From the NCBI GenBank assembly GCA_003024985.2, contig PXIH01S0039785.1: a stretch of 11,836 bases of DNA; one strand, written 5' to 3'. The notes under the pieces were generated by a model that was not told the DNA's origin, searched no databases, and was given only the letters and a program-made list of their open reading frames with translations. The number at the start of each line of letters is the position of its first letter. Within the stretch, counting starts at the first letter, position 1. The position numbers were made by a program, and so were the translations under genes. Positions 1 through 9,525 of this stretch are shown in pieces. Source of the DNA: Euperipatoides rowelli (taxonomy: Eukaryota; Onychophora; Udeonychophora; Euonychophora; Peripatopsidae).

Positions 1-1232
1 GGATAAATCTGCTAGTTTTAAATAAACAAACTTTCAAATGAGTTTACAAAAAAAAAAAAAAAAGGTCCTCAAATTTTTTAGCTTCAAATGTGTCCAGAAT
101 TTCCCCGATATAAATATGGGATCCCTATACTAAACAAAACTGTTTGGGGATTGTTTTCATCATACTGTACATAAAGTATTTTTATTCAGGTTCAAATTTT
201 TCATAATAATACGTTTGAACTTTCAAAATAGTTGATTTTGAAAATTTATCATATTCAGGAACATTTTTCAGTATTAAAGAGATAAACAAACCAGACTTTC
301 AAACCATCATGTGGTTGCCATTTATCAAAACATTAAATCACCCAAGTTTTAACATGTGCCTCATACCTTCTGGAGTTGCATCATCATAAAATTATTTGTT
401 TTGCCTATTTTCTCAGTTGAAGTTAATGATGAGCATTTATAATTCTTAAGCATTAATTTTAAAGCTCGGAATGTCCTCTTTTCATACCAGTTTGTTATAA
501 CATACTTTTTTTTTTTTTTCATAAGGGTATTGCAAAATACATGTGTCTTCAGATAACTAGTTAAGTTTTCATGGTAGCTATTATGATTAGTAAATCTAAG
601 ATGTGTTTGAAATAATAACCTTCTGCAAGTGCATACATTTGTTTAGATTAGTTGAAAAAGACAATTACTATATAATCATAAGTAAAAGTGAAATAGGACA
701 TTCACCAAACTTGTGTCACTAAAATTTTATCACATTGATCAAAGTGTAAAATGATTGATCAAAGTGCAAAATGAATTATCAAGTTTGATTGAATTAAAAA
801 AATACACTGCTTTAAGCCTACTTTTCAAACATTAATTCAGCTTGAAAAATTATAAATACTTTATTAATAAACTACATTTTACCTTTTCTATTATTTACCA
901 CAAATAATAAAATACGGTATTATTTTGAATTAAAACAATTTGAGCATTAACTCTTGAATCATAAGCTATAAAAACAATGAACTTATGATCTCCTGTTTGC
1001 TACAGTAGATTCAAAAAATATTAAGTTCGCTGATCCAAATAAATGGCTTCATTGGAGAACTGTGAATCTTTAATTTGTTGCTGATCTAACATTTGGCTTT
1101 AAAAAAATTATAAATATACCACTAAATTATTTTTATTTTACAGTATATTTAACCATAGTAAATATAGACTATGGAGAGATATTTATCTTCCCCAATAAAG
1201 CATTTTTCAAAATTCCTTGTTTATAAACTTAC
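1..1232 (-). other. 5' part of the next KAT6 intron (runs off the left edge)
   Basis: This begins with the GTAAGT donor at 1232-1227 on the minus strand and continues past the window edge. The sequence is AT-rich and holds a 16-base A run (48-63), a 14-base T run (506-519), a 20-bp tandem repeat (734-773) and three TACAGTA-type words (163, 1001, 1139). I looked on the minus strand for the expected PSVIEFGKYEI coding block that opens the catalytic domain and did not find it. Confidence 0.75.
734..786. repeat. 20-bp tandem repeat, two copies plus a decayed third
   Basis: The unit ATTGATCAAAGTGTAAAATG at 734-753 is followed directly by a copy at 754-773 that differs at one base (T to C). A partial, diverged third copy (AATTATCAAG) follows. 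It lies in an intron; a local replication-slippage origin is likely. Confidence 0.85.
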
Positions 1233-1324
1233 CAATAAGCCTTTTTCCTGAGCTTTTTTGAATAAATCCATATCTTTATCTGTGACTCCATGAGGAAGTT
1301 GGTTTGAAGGAGGTGAAGATGACC
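1233..1324 (-). CDS. KAT6: KAT6-type histone acetyltransferase, exon leading into the MYST domain
   Basis: A 92-nt exon. The minus strand reads TTTTAATTTAG before 1324 and TTATTG followed by GTAAGT, a near-ideal donor, after 1233. Its first two bases (GG) complete the codon begun by G at 8071 (Gly), and 30 full codons follow, ending in phase 0. The peptide opens SSSPPSNQLPHG and continues VTDKDMDLFKKAQEKGLL. This corresponds to the human KAT6A segment MTEKDMELFRDIQEQ and the KAT6B segment VTEEDLDVFKQAQE, the short helix just upstream of the conserved PSVIEFGKYEI block that starts the MYST domain. The phase fit with the large exon, the donor and the family match together make this a real exon despite its size and its 6.7-kb distance from the previous one. 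The next exon, which should start the catalytic domain, is not visible to the left. Confidence 0.9.
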
Positions 1325-2149
1325 CTAAATTAAAATTAAGTTGCAATTAAAAATATTAAATTTGATTTACAAAAATTGGAAAATAGATTTTTGTTAGATG
1401 CTACAGTATATTTATAATGTAAAAGATTTAAACTGTAGAGCAAGTTTCAGAGGAAAGTAAAAAATTAACTACACAAATTATTAAATACTTTTATTGAGAA
1501 ACAGAATAAGTACCGTATACAAAATAAAAAATTATGATCAAATTTATTTACAAAAATAAATGAAGTTACATGAAGTGAATCATTTAAAGTAAGATATTTA
1601 ATGAAGGATATAAATAAAGATTCCATACATCTCTTAGTTTTCACAATGTATTAGAACCTCTAGTAAACCTTCCTGAAACTTGGTAATGTTTTTTGAAAAG
1701 ATGAGGATGAGATTCTAAGAACTGGCTTGCAATTCAATATCACAAATTTTGTCAATAATTATCAAAATTAATATACTGTATATATCCTTAATCAATTTGG
1801 CGCACTAAAATAAGCTTACTATATACAGTAATATATGCCACATCATTTTTCTTTTTAGATAATTATTTTCAAGAATTACGTAAAATTTGACACATTTTAA
1901 ACTCCAACTGTTTTAAAATATTTTAATGTACCTAAAATAAGGAGAGACTGTAAAATTTAAAATACTTTTATGGCTTTCCATTTTGCATATGTAATAAAAC
2001 CGAATAGTTTGAACATTTTGTGAAAAGCAAAAAAATATATATACAATATATACTGTAGTGTAATTTTTGTTTTTACTGAAAAATGCACCAGATTATTTAC
2101 AGTATATGAAAATGATTTAAACCAAAATCTTATTAAAAATTACTTTGAA

Positions 2150-2182
2150 TAATACTAGTATTACTTTGTAGTAATAGTATTA
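2150..2182. repeat. Hairpin with a 12-bp stem
   Basis: TAATACT and ATTAC on the left (2150-2156 and 2160-2164) pair with GTAATAGTATTA (2171-2182). There is a 3-base bulge and a TTTGTA loop. The left arm also contains the 12-bp palindrome AATACTAGTATT. AT-rich intronic sequence of no evident function. Confidence 0.5.
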
Positions 2183-2355
2183 ACATTATAGTACTGTAAA
2201 ATGCCAACTTTGAGGGCCATCACAGATAAGGGCATCATCCCTATTTCATGCCCAAAGTTCTTAACTTTTAGCACGTTTTAATTTTATTTCTTCAACATTG
2301 ATCTTATGGGACCATAAAAAAAAACACTAAGTGGAGCAATAACACTTCAAAAATG

Positions 2356-2388
2356 AAACACCAACACTGCTAAATGACCCTGGTGTTT
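2356..2388. repeat. Small inverted repeat AAACACCA / TGGTGTTT
   Basis: AAACACCA at 2356-2363 is the exact inverse of TGGTGTTT at 2381-2388, with a 17-base spacer. It lies in a slightly G+C-richer patch (about 2205-2410) of the large intron and could be a repeat remnant. Confidence 0.4.
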
Positions 2389-3899
2389 TTTCTGAACACA
2401 ATTACCCATCTTTTTTTATGTGGTTTTATTGTGACTTCATTAAATGGGTAGATGTAGCTTCTAAGTCATCATTTTATTTTTTTTCTAATTAAGTCCCTAA
2501 AATTTCAGATTTTTGTTTGGATAGATGTAACATCAGATTAAGATGGGAATTGTACATTTTCAACAAATGATCATACAGTATATGCAACCCACCCCCACCA
2601 CAAACAAGGATGTGCATATATACAGTACTTAGAAATTTATGTTAAAAATAGTAGTGATGATTATGGTCTAGAAAGTTAAAGTAATGTATTAAAAAAAAAG
2701 TCTTACAATAACTTCATTGATTTACAGTATATCTGATTGATGATGGGGGACATCATCGCAAATTCAAATAAGTTAGACTGTATTTTTTTAAACATCTTTT
2801 TCCCCCCTGATAAAATGAAGACAATTACACAAAAACAAGGATTACTAACTATTGATTTTTGATATGATTTTCTATGTTCAATAGTATGGTTTTATAGACT
2901 AAGAAAAGTGCACTATTTGGCCAAAATTGCTCTGATCAACAGATCCCCTCAAAACTACATGTTTTACAATGAACTCAAATAGTATGGTTCCTTGTATAAA
3001 TCTTAATATATTATTGTAGATAGTGCCATATTTCTCATTAGGCACTGGAAGCAAAGTGCCTAGGGCCTACAAAATTATTATTGAAAATAAGAATATAAAA
3101 TAGTAGACTATAATGTAGGTCCAAGATCCAATTAAAAATTTATTTACAGTATATTATTTAATAGAGAGAATGAATGAACAGATAATTTTTTGGGGTGATA
3201 TCTGCATATACTATATATGACACTGGACAACTTTAGTGCAAGATGTCAATCAATATCTGAAAATCATTTGAATTTTTAAACAAGAATTTAAACCACTTTT
3301 ATTTTGATTTATTTAGAGCTCAAAATTTCTAGAGAAATGCTTTAATTTCATTAAGACCTCATTAATATTTTATTGATAGCACTCATTTAAATTACAGTAT
3401 AGAATAGTATAAATTGTTTATAAATTTTTTGAATATCCAAATCAGAGTAATGCATGGGTACAAGGCCCGGCAAACGCACAAAAAAAAAATAGTCGGGTTA
3501 ATGGTCTGGCTTTCTGAAATTTGTGGATTTTACAGTGGGTTAAGGCTTTTTTAAAAAATGGTCAGATTCGGACTCTGGATGCGACATATTTGAATTTTTT
3601 GACCTATTTTTTTTTTTTGGCGTATATTGCTCCTACATACAATAAAAAATTGCCTGATGCTAGTAAAAAAAAGCCGACAATAACCAACTTAAATAAAAAA
3701 AGTTTAATTATATAAAATTATATACTGTATATATTTCATTCACATTTTTAAATACCAAGTTGTCTTTTTTTTTTAAAAAAAATGTTAGAATAATTATCAT
3801 TTCTTTCAATTATTTTAAAAACATTATTACTGTATAACAGTATAGAAATAAATGTATGTGTCAGATACCAAAATATGGTTAAGACTTCATTGGGCTGGC

Positions 3900-3959
3900 A
3901 ATAGTCCTCCTCATAGTCTCCCCCCCCCCCCTTAACTCTATTTTATCTGGAGGACTATT
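3900..3959. repeat. Inverted repeat around a poly-C run
   Basis: AATAGTCCTCC at 3900-3910 is matched by its exact inverse GGAGGACTATT at 3949-3959. The 38-base spacer contains 12 consecutive C's (3920-3931). It sits at the left edge of the G+C-rich island and could be a remnant terminal structure. Confidence 0.65.
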
Positions 3960-4014
3960 TAATTCAGATAGACTAAATTTACACCCCAGTGTGGTATATA
4001 TAGTTATTTGTATG

Positions 4015-4024
4015 GTCACGTGAC
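4015..4024. promoter_or_regulatory. Palindromic E-box GTCACGTGAC
   Basis: A perfect 10-bp palindrome containing CACGTG, the core bound by bHLH-zip factors (USF, Myc/Max, TFEB/MITF types). A TATATATA stretch lies about 12 bases away at 3995-4002. Read on the minus strand the E-box precedes the TATA stretch, a promoter-like order, but no transcript start is evident. A chance or repeat-derived site is quite possible. Confidence 0.25.
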
Positions 4025-4661
4025 TCCGAAACTGGCGCTATTTAGCACTGGCGTGGGAACAGAGGTGGCCACAGCAAATATGACATACCTGTTGGGATGG
4101 GGGCCGTGTTCTAAAATTACATGGACTAAAAGACCATATACATTATTGGTTTCCAAAATATGCACGTCTACAAGTACATGACTTACAGAACCTGGACCAT
4201 TAATAATGATATTTGTAGCCTACAACAACACTCGTGCCATAGCAATGTGCCCTTATACCAAGCCACAAATATGACCCTAACTTGGAAATACCTTTATTAC
4301 TTCCACAACCTCAGTAGGAGGACTCCTCGCTAATGCAAGCAAAATCCCATACGTGCAGTTGCTACAGATCAGAAAGATATGTTCTGGGGTTAATCACCAG
4401 ATAAATATTAGATCCCTAATACTAGTCCCCACCTACAGTAAATGCCCGAATTAGAAATTACTAATGTAATCACATCCACATGTAAGCTCTTTATAGGTAG
4501 TAACTACCCCAGGGATGTAATATTTACCGAAAAGGGGTCAAATTGTGCCAATTTCTGATAGAGTCTAAATTAACCAGCACAATTTAGCAAAGGAAAGGAA
4601 AACTAGCTAAACCTAACAAAATTTCAGCCCAATTTAGTCGACTAGGGATTAAGAGGAGAGG

Positions 4662-4735
4662 TTAGCTCTTTATTATCCCTGTCCTGATAGAAAGGGTACA
4701 GGTACCACCCGTCTCGTGATTGCTAAGGAGGACAT
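4662..4735 (-). other. Candidate alternative terminal exon with intronic poly(A) signal
   Basis: The minus strand reads TTAACTAATTTTTCTTTTTCAG immediately before 4735. This is a long pyrimidine tract with a branch-point-like CTAAT, stronger than the acceptors of two of the three KAT6 exons. The sequence after it opens with ATG and 20 codons (MSSLAITRRVVPVPFLSGQG) before TAA at 4675-4673. AATAAA lies at 4674-4669. If joined to the large exon in its phase, 24 different residues (starting DVLLSNHETG) would be added before a stop at 4664-4662. That would truncate the protein before the catalytic domain. This is an inference from sequence signals only; it may equally be part of an inserted repeat. 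Confidence 0.3.
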
Positions 4736-5039
4736 CTGAAAAAGAAAAATTAGTTAAATATGCCATTTCAGTATTTCAACTTCAACATACACAAACAAGT
4801 TGTGGTTTAGCAAACTCCCATATTTATTTACTAGAAATTTAAATTAACAAACAAATCCTTTCTCATAGTTATATTTACAGCTGGGACACTGATTTGATTA
4901 CTCAGGTTTATGAATTAATCTGCGGCAAATATTGGCGTTAATTGTGATTAGAATTGGAGGAGAAAGATAGCCACTTCCCTTGATCATTGAGGAGAAGAGG
5001 GTCTCCTTTCACAGGAAAATTTGCAAGTGTCTCCTGCAA

Positions 5040-5308
5040 TTAACTGGGAGACGTTACTTGTCTAGTTTCAGCAGAATTTCTGTCATCTCCCTGATTTTTT
5101 TCTTGCATCTCTTTTTGTACTTGTAGATTGCCATGAGCGTTTTTCCTCGAAGTTGAATGTATTCTCATAGATGGCCATTGCTCGTCATCTGCTAGTATGT
5201 AAATTGTAATGACATCACCATTACTGAGGCTCCACCAAGTGAGTAAAGCTGTAGCTCTTTCTAGCAACGAAGAAGCATTGAAAACTTTGGGGGTTCAGTG
5301 TAGACAAT
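5040..5308 (-). pseudogene. Possible decayed coding remnant, unidentified
   Basis: On the minus strand an open stretch of about 85 codons ends at the TAA at 5040-5042. It has ordinary-looking composition (TWWSLSNGDVITIYILADDE, then a polar tail). Just upstream another frame reads TLKQRTSYFIVYTEPPK before a stop, and the two would join by a small shift at a run of C's near 5290. There is no start codon in a good context and no family I recognise. The higher G+C and amino-acid variety suggest former coding sequence, perhaps from a mobile element, but chance is not excluded. Confidence 0.2.
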
Positions 5309-6668
5309 GAAATAACTTGTTCTTTGTTTCAGGGTGGGGACATTCAGGTGGCTGCTATGTTGGCCATACCCAGGGTCAAGGTGGAGAAAGAGAAGATAGA
5401 GTTCAACTAAAAGCATACATAAATAAAGATTCAATAAATTGTACATGAAAAAACACTAGTAGGCCTACTGTATACCAAAGTTTCAAAATATGACCTCTGC
5501 CTACATTGTGGACAAAGTACATAAAAATACCAAAAAAAAATTATAACAAAAGCTTGTTGTAAAGATTATACTCAAGAATTAAGAATAAATCAGGAAGATT
5601 CATTATTGTAAATCTGAAACTTTACAAACTTTTGTAATGAAATTGTCTAAGAAAATCATCAAATAAGTGACAGTGCACTGTGAATCATCACTCCAGTGAA
5701 GATCAAGACTATTTCACTGCAAATCCTGGTACTTTATATTTCTGTTTGCTACTAAAACTTTTGTCAAATTTGAATTAATTTGTTTGCAAACTTAAATGCA
5801 GCTTAATTTCATCACTGTAAATCTGTCTACGAACTTTAAATTCAAAATTCAAGAAAAACTTTTATTTCCATGTTGTTGTTTGCCTACCATAGAGTGAATG
5901 CTTGACGCCATTTTGTAAACAAGCCTAAAACAAGATGATACAGTATAAGGAAAAATTTTATTGTGAATAAATTAATAACTTATTTGTTATCCGATTTACA
6001 TGAAATTTTATACGCAGGATTGTATTTACCTAGTAAACTTTATTACGTATTCAAATTAACTCTGAATCAAGCCAGAATATTGTTTTAGCCATTTTGTTTC
6101 CTTATTGCATAATGCTTTCATGGTTAGAATGTTTTCATTTTTGGTTGATTGCCAGGTTAATTTTTTTTTTTGAAGTTGGATAAATAGTTGGGCTGAAAAA
6201 AATAAAACTGTAAATATCGGATCAGATGTCGGGTTGGGAATTAAACCCAACAGGTCATTGAGTCAGACTCAGATTTTTTTTTTTTTTCCAAGTTATACAC
6301 TATATTGAAATGCCGGCTCGGTTTCTTTTGCCATTTTCATGTGCCCAAGCATCACTCTGATAGAAATATATTGTAATTTATATAAAAACAAAGTATACAG
6401 TAGTTTATTTTTATTTTTAGTCCTCTGAATCAGAAAACAAATACTATAAATTAAAATTAGCTAAACTAATATTGATGAAAAAAAGTTTAAGTTGTTTCTA
6501 AATTACCTAAATATAAAATTAATAACATTTATATTTTATAATACCGTAATGGTTTAAAAATTAATTTTAAGCAAATTAACCAAAGTTATTAAATAAAAAA
6601 TCAAAATATATTGGGATTTAATATAACAAATACATTATTGCTGAGCTTACACATTAACCAATACATAA

Positions 6669-6690
6669 CAGTACATTATCAGTACATTAT
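6669..6690. repeat. 11-bp tandem duplication
   Basis: CAGTACATTAT is repeated perfectly twice (6669-6679 and 6680-6690) within the large intron, and the sequence continues as CATTA. This is a simple local duplication with no visible function. Confidence 0.8.
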
Positions 6691-7065
6691 CATTAAAGTA
6701 TGAAATTAGCTAACTGAAAAAAAATTAATACATTTTTTTTAGATATTGTAAATCTTAACTCTGATAATATAAGTGAATCATGAAGGATTTGTGCCTATTT
6801 ATTGATTCTCTTATTAATAAAAAGAATCAGTTAGGGTTTAAGCTTAGGATAGCGTGAATATTTTTTTCCCAAGATTTACTCATTAAGTTATATATTTTAA
6901 CCAATTTTTAACTAAGTATATATTAATTTTCCACTTTAACTGTAACATACTGTATAGATTATGCAACCAACATCTTATTTTGAGATAAAATGTAAATTTA
7001 TTTTTTAACTATAGTTTTACTATGAAAAATAATGAAAATGTAATATCAGAGTTAACTTTGAATTA

Positions 7066-7153
7066 ATAAAATTAAAAAATGGCAATATAAGCCATTTTAT
7101 TTTTATCCAAACAATTTTTTCCTTTTCTAATTGAAGACTGTAATTGGAAAAGG
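7066..7153. repeat. Two adjacent hairpins
   Basis: AAAATGGC at 7076-7083 pairs with GCCATTTT at 7091-7098 around a 7-base loop. CCTTTTCTAATT at 7121-7132 pairs with AATTGGAAAAGG at 7142-7153 around a 9-base loop, with one G-T pair. Both lie in the large intron; neither has the length of a typical microRNA precursor. Confidence 0.5.
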
Positions 7154-8070
7154 CAGAAAGTTCCAATAACAAAATTTTTCAGAAATTGAAAAGAAATATA
7201 TGCTCAGTTTACATTTAGAAATTAAATTTTTTTTTCAGGGTTTGGACAACTAATAACATATCACTGGCACTTCAAATCTTATCTACGATATTGGCAATTT
7301 AGAATATAAATTTGTATTAAAAAAGTGGATTTTTCATACTTTGGCACCTTCAGCCTTTACCAATTATAGTCCTAAATCGCTTTTATTCTTTAATTAAAAT
7401 CTTGTAATCCTTTTTTTTATGTAGCACAATTTAAAAAAAGTTAAAAAGTAAATAAAATTCTTAAAAAAAAAACAAGACAGTTAAAAGCCAAAGATAACTT
7501 TAATTAAAAAAATGAAAAATGAAACAAGCTCTTCAGTTTTTTAATAGTTACAGTAAGTATATAAGAAATAATGCCCCAGCCAACTGCATCGCTTATATAC
7601 AGTAGATATTATAACCTAACTATTTGTATATATTATTATTTCAAGTTCATTTAAATTTAATAAATAAAGATGAAAATAAGACAAGGAACATTTACAATAC
7701 TGTATTTGAGTGAAGTTGTAGATGAAGGGAAAGCTAATAAAACAATTAAAAAAAAAACTAAGCATTTTATACTATTATGGTGTCCAGAATAGCCCTGACC
7801 AACTTAATAGAAATTCGGGTACTTTGGAAGGCAAAAACAAATACTGCAAAGCCACCATCTTCATATTCACACAGCAGCAGGCTAAAATCTAAAGCAGACA
7901 AAAAGCATGCAGCAGCACACCAATAAAATAAGAGCATATAATGTTTTAAAAATAGCTTCCATACAGAAAACCAGAATATATAGGAAGAGAGAGTAAGCAA
8001 ATATGAACACAATATAATGATAAAATTAGTGAAGGAGTGCAAGCCAGGCCATCAGAAGCATAAATCTTAC

Positions 8071-9095
8071 CGGAGGATCGACTCCTCTGTCCACTAGCCC
8101 TACCACGACTTGGTCCACTGACTTCAGATTCAACAGGTGTTGATGCAACAACTGATGTGGTTAAAGATGAGGAGGAGGATGGGATTGTTGATGTATCTGA
8201 TGATGTAGCAGTTGTTGTAGTTGCCAATGAAATTCTTCCACGACCTTTTTTGCCCATAGGTTTAGCAACAGTGGTGGTGGGTGTTGCTGGTCGTTTGGGA
8301 GAGCCTCTTCCTTTACTTTGTTTACCTATAGGAGCTTCTTCTTGCTGTAGTGGTTCTTGAGGTGGTTGTGGTGGAGATGGCAATTGCTGCTGCTGTTGCT
8401 GAGGTGACTGCAATTGTTGTGGCTGTTGGGGAGGAGGTGCTGCTGGTGTAGGCTGTGCTTGCTGTGGTTGCATATCAGGTGGTGACTGAACAGGCCCTCG
8501 AGTGGGGGAACTTGATGGTGATGGTGAATGACCAAATTTTCTTGGGCGCTTAGGTGGCGCATAAACAGGTGGAATCCCATTAACTCCACGTTTGCGTGTT
8601 TCACCTGGAGTTGTAAATAAATGGGATAAACCATCAAACAATTGTTTCAATTGCCCACTACCCGGTGCTTTATGTTGTTGTGAGGATTTATTGTTAATTT
8701 GGGATCCAGGTAATAAATGTTGATGNGAGAGTGATGATGATGAACAGGAAGAGCTGCTAGAATGGGGCTGTTTATCTTTGGGTCTAGAATTTTTAAGAGA
8801 TGTAAATGTGCGTGCAAGTGAGGTAAGGGTTATTCGGGATTTTCTCTTGTTAGATGGTGTAAAGAACCGGGTCAGACCATCAATCAAACCCTTAGGTTTC
8901 CTGGACAGATGGTGGGGGATAAAAATTCTAGATGCATTTGTTTGAGGCTGTTCAACTTCACACTCACTCTCAGAAGAGTCCTCTGCACCATTTGAAGTAG
9001 AATTTGTCCTGGATAGTGGCATATGATTTATTGAGTTCTGCCTTTTACGTGGCTTTGGTAGATGTTCCGATGATAGCCTTGAGCAAGGCATTTGC
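8071..9095 (-). CDS. KAT6: KAT6-type histone acetyltransferase, large linker exon
   Basis: A 1,025-nt exon encoding the linker between the PHD fingers and the MYST acetyltransferase domain of a KAT6 (MOZ/MORF/enok) protein, which acetylates histone H3 in a BRPF-containing nuclear complex. It begins after TTTTGCTTTAG and ends at CTCCG before GTAAGA. Numbering residues from the Met at 9091 (an internal codon, not the start): basic PKPRKR at 12-17; acidic EDSSESECEVE at 37-47; KGLIDGLTRFFTPS at 67-80; a Ser run at 111-120; KQLFDGLSHLFTTPG at 149-163; YAPPKRPRK at 177-185; Pro/Gln-rich 207-251 with six Gln in a row; basic GKKGRGR at 280-286; Thr/Ser-rich 290-320. Both GL-motifs and YAPPKR resemble human KAT6B, and the first is also in KAT6A. 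One ambiguous base (8726) makes residue 122 unknown. The frame stays open past the donor to a stop at about 7948, which I take as intron read-through. Family assignment is firm; A versus B does not apply if the species has one KAT6. Confidence 0.93.
8384..8401 (-). repeat. Polyglutamine tract (CAG/CAA)
   Basis: Six consecutive Gln codons, mixed CAG and CAA, sit inside a Pro/Gln-rich stretch (codons 207-251 of the large exon, about 8339-8473). The mixed codons make large slippage expansion less likely than a pure CAG run, but the region may still vary in length between individuals or species. Confidence 0.8.
8726..8726. other. Ambiguous base (n) in coding sequence
   Basis: A single undetermined base in the large exon falls in the third-read position of codon 122 on the minus strand, just after a Ser-rich tract. 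It does not break the frame; it may mark an assembly or sequencing ambiguity or a polymorphism. Confidence 0.95.
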
Positions 9096-9464
9096 CTAAA
9101 GCAAAAGAAAAATTAAAAGTCCAATTAATATTAAATATATAAAAATAAATACTTAACTGGGAACAATAGAAATCAGTTTTTAATAATATGTAAATAAAAA
9201 TAACATTTAAAAAATTAAAACATATACTAAGGCCAATTTTTGAAAACAAGGATTTAATAAATTTTGTAATATTTATGATTTGCCTACTATCGAATTCTTA
9301 ATAATAGATGTCTTTAAGTCAGGATAAGAAACTATTTTAATCTCCTGAAATAAGTTTGATTAAAGTCAATGAAAATTTAATGAATAACTAAATTTTCTTG
9401 GGTGCTCTTTTTTTAAATAAGTTTTAACTAGTGGAGTTCACATCAAAATGTTTTTAGCAAATTC

Positions 9465-9525
9465 CAAATGATTTAATAAACTCCAACGTACAGTATATGC
9501 AGTACTTTTCAAATGATTTAATAAA
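9465..9525. repeat. 16-bp direct repeat flanking a TACAGTATATGCAGTA core
   Basis: CAAATGATTTAATAAA occurs perfectly at 9465-9480 and 9510-9525, separated by 29 bp that contain GTACAGTATATGCAGTAC. The arrangement looks like a short insertion with a target duplication, or a 45-bp tandem duplication that later diverged. Confidence 0.75.

Larger units (their letters stand above)
3885..5470. other. Compositionally distinct island inside the large intron
   Basis: G+C rises to about 40-50% in several 60-base lines (for example 4021-4080, 4681-4740 and 5341-5400) against about 15-25% in neighbouring intron. TACAGTA-type words, frequent elsewhere, appear only twice (4434 and the edge copy at 5466). 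The island includes a poly-C run, an 11-bp inverted repeat, a palindromic CACGTG site, an exon-like minus-strand segment at 4662-4737 and possible decayed coding sequence near 5040-5300. No terminal repeats, reverse transcriptase or transposase motifs were recognised. It could be an old transposon, a retrocopy, or conserved intronic sequence. Confidence 0.55.
1325..8070 (-). other. Large intron (6,746 nt) of the KAT6 gene
   Basis: This GT-AG intron lies between the large linker exon and the exon leading into the MYST domain. Its donor is CTCCG|GTAAGATT and its acceptor CTTAATTTTAATTTAG|GG; the phase (1) agrees on both sides. About 1325-3460, 3720-3880 and 6310-8070 are AT-rich with frequent TACAGTA-type words, homopolymer runs and small hairpins, and no coding signal. 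About 3460-3620 and 6150-6300 are small islands with more G+C, both sharing GTCGGGTT and near T-runs. The main anomaly is the 3885-5470 island, listed separately. Long insertions of old repeats probably account for the length, but no intact mobile element was identified. Confidence 0.85.

Noticed and set aside
369-425. Possible small minus-strand KAT6 exon between an AG and GTATGA
   Set aside because: The implied peptide (KIGKTNNFMMMQLQK) does not match the KAT6 block expected next, and the acceptor lacks a pyrimidine tract.
3521-3715. Plus-strand open frame of 64 codons
   Set aside because: Phe/Lys/Asn-rich translation of AT-rich intron with homopolymer runs; no recognisable domain.
6056-6250. 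Minus-strand open frame of 64 codons
   Set aside because: No family resemblance; crosses an A-run and a small island that looks repetitive.
6233-6251. GTTGGG / CCCAAC hairpin as a terminator
   Set aside because: A 6-bp stem in a eukaryotic intron; intrinsic terminators do not apply here.
7946-8070. Continuation of the large-exon frame past the donor, adding about 41 residues with a hydrophobic stretch before a stop
   Set aside because: It starts exactly at a consensus GTAAGA donor, the phase matches the exon at 1324, and the added residues resemble translated intron. Intron retention is possible but unsupported.
8157-8360. Plus-strand open frame of 67 codons
   Set aside because: It lies antisense within the KAT6 large exon; its Val/Glu-rich composition is the mirror of Thr/Ser/Pro codons.
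8326-8637. Second minus-strand open frame of 103 codons in another frame
   Set aside because: It overlaps the KAT6 coding frame throughout; His/Asn/Gln-rich content is the expected shadow of CA-rich low-complexity codons.
9028-9249. Minus-strand open frame of 73 codons
   Set aside because: It spans the intron/exon boundary in a frame different from the KAT6 frame and is mostly Phe/Ile/Tyr-rich translated AT-rich intron.
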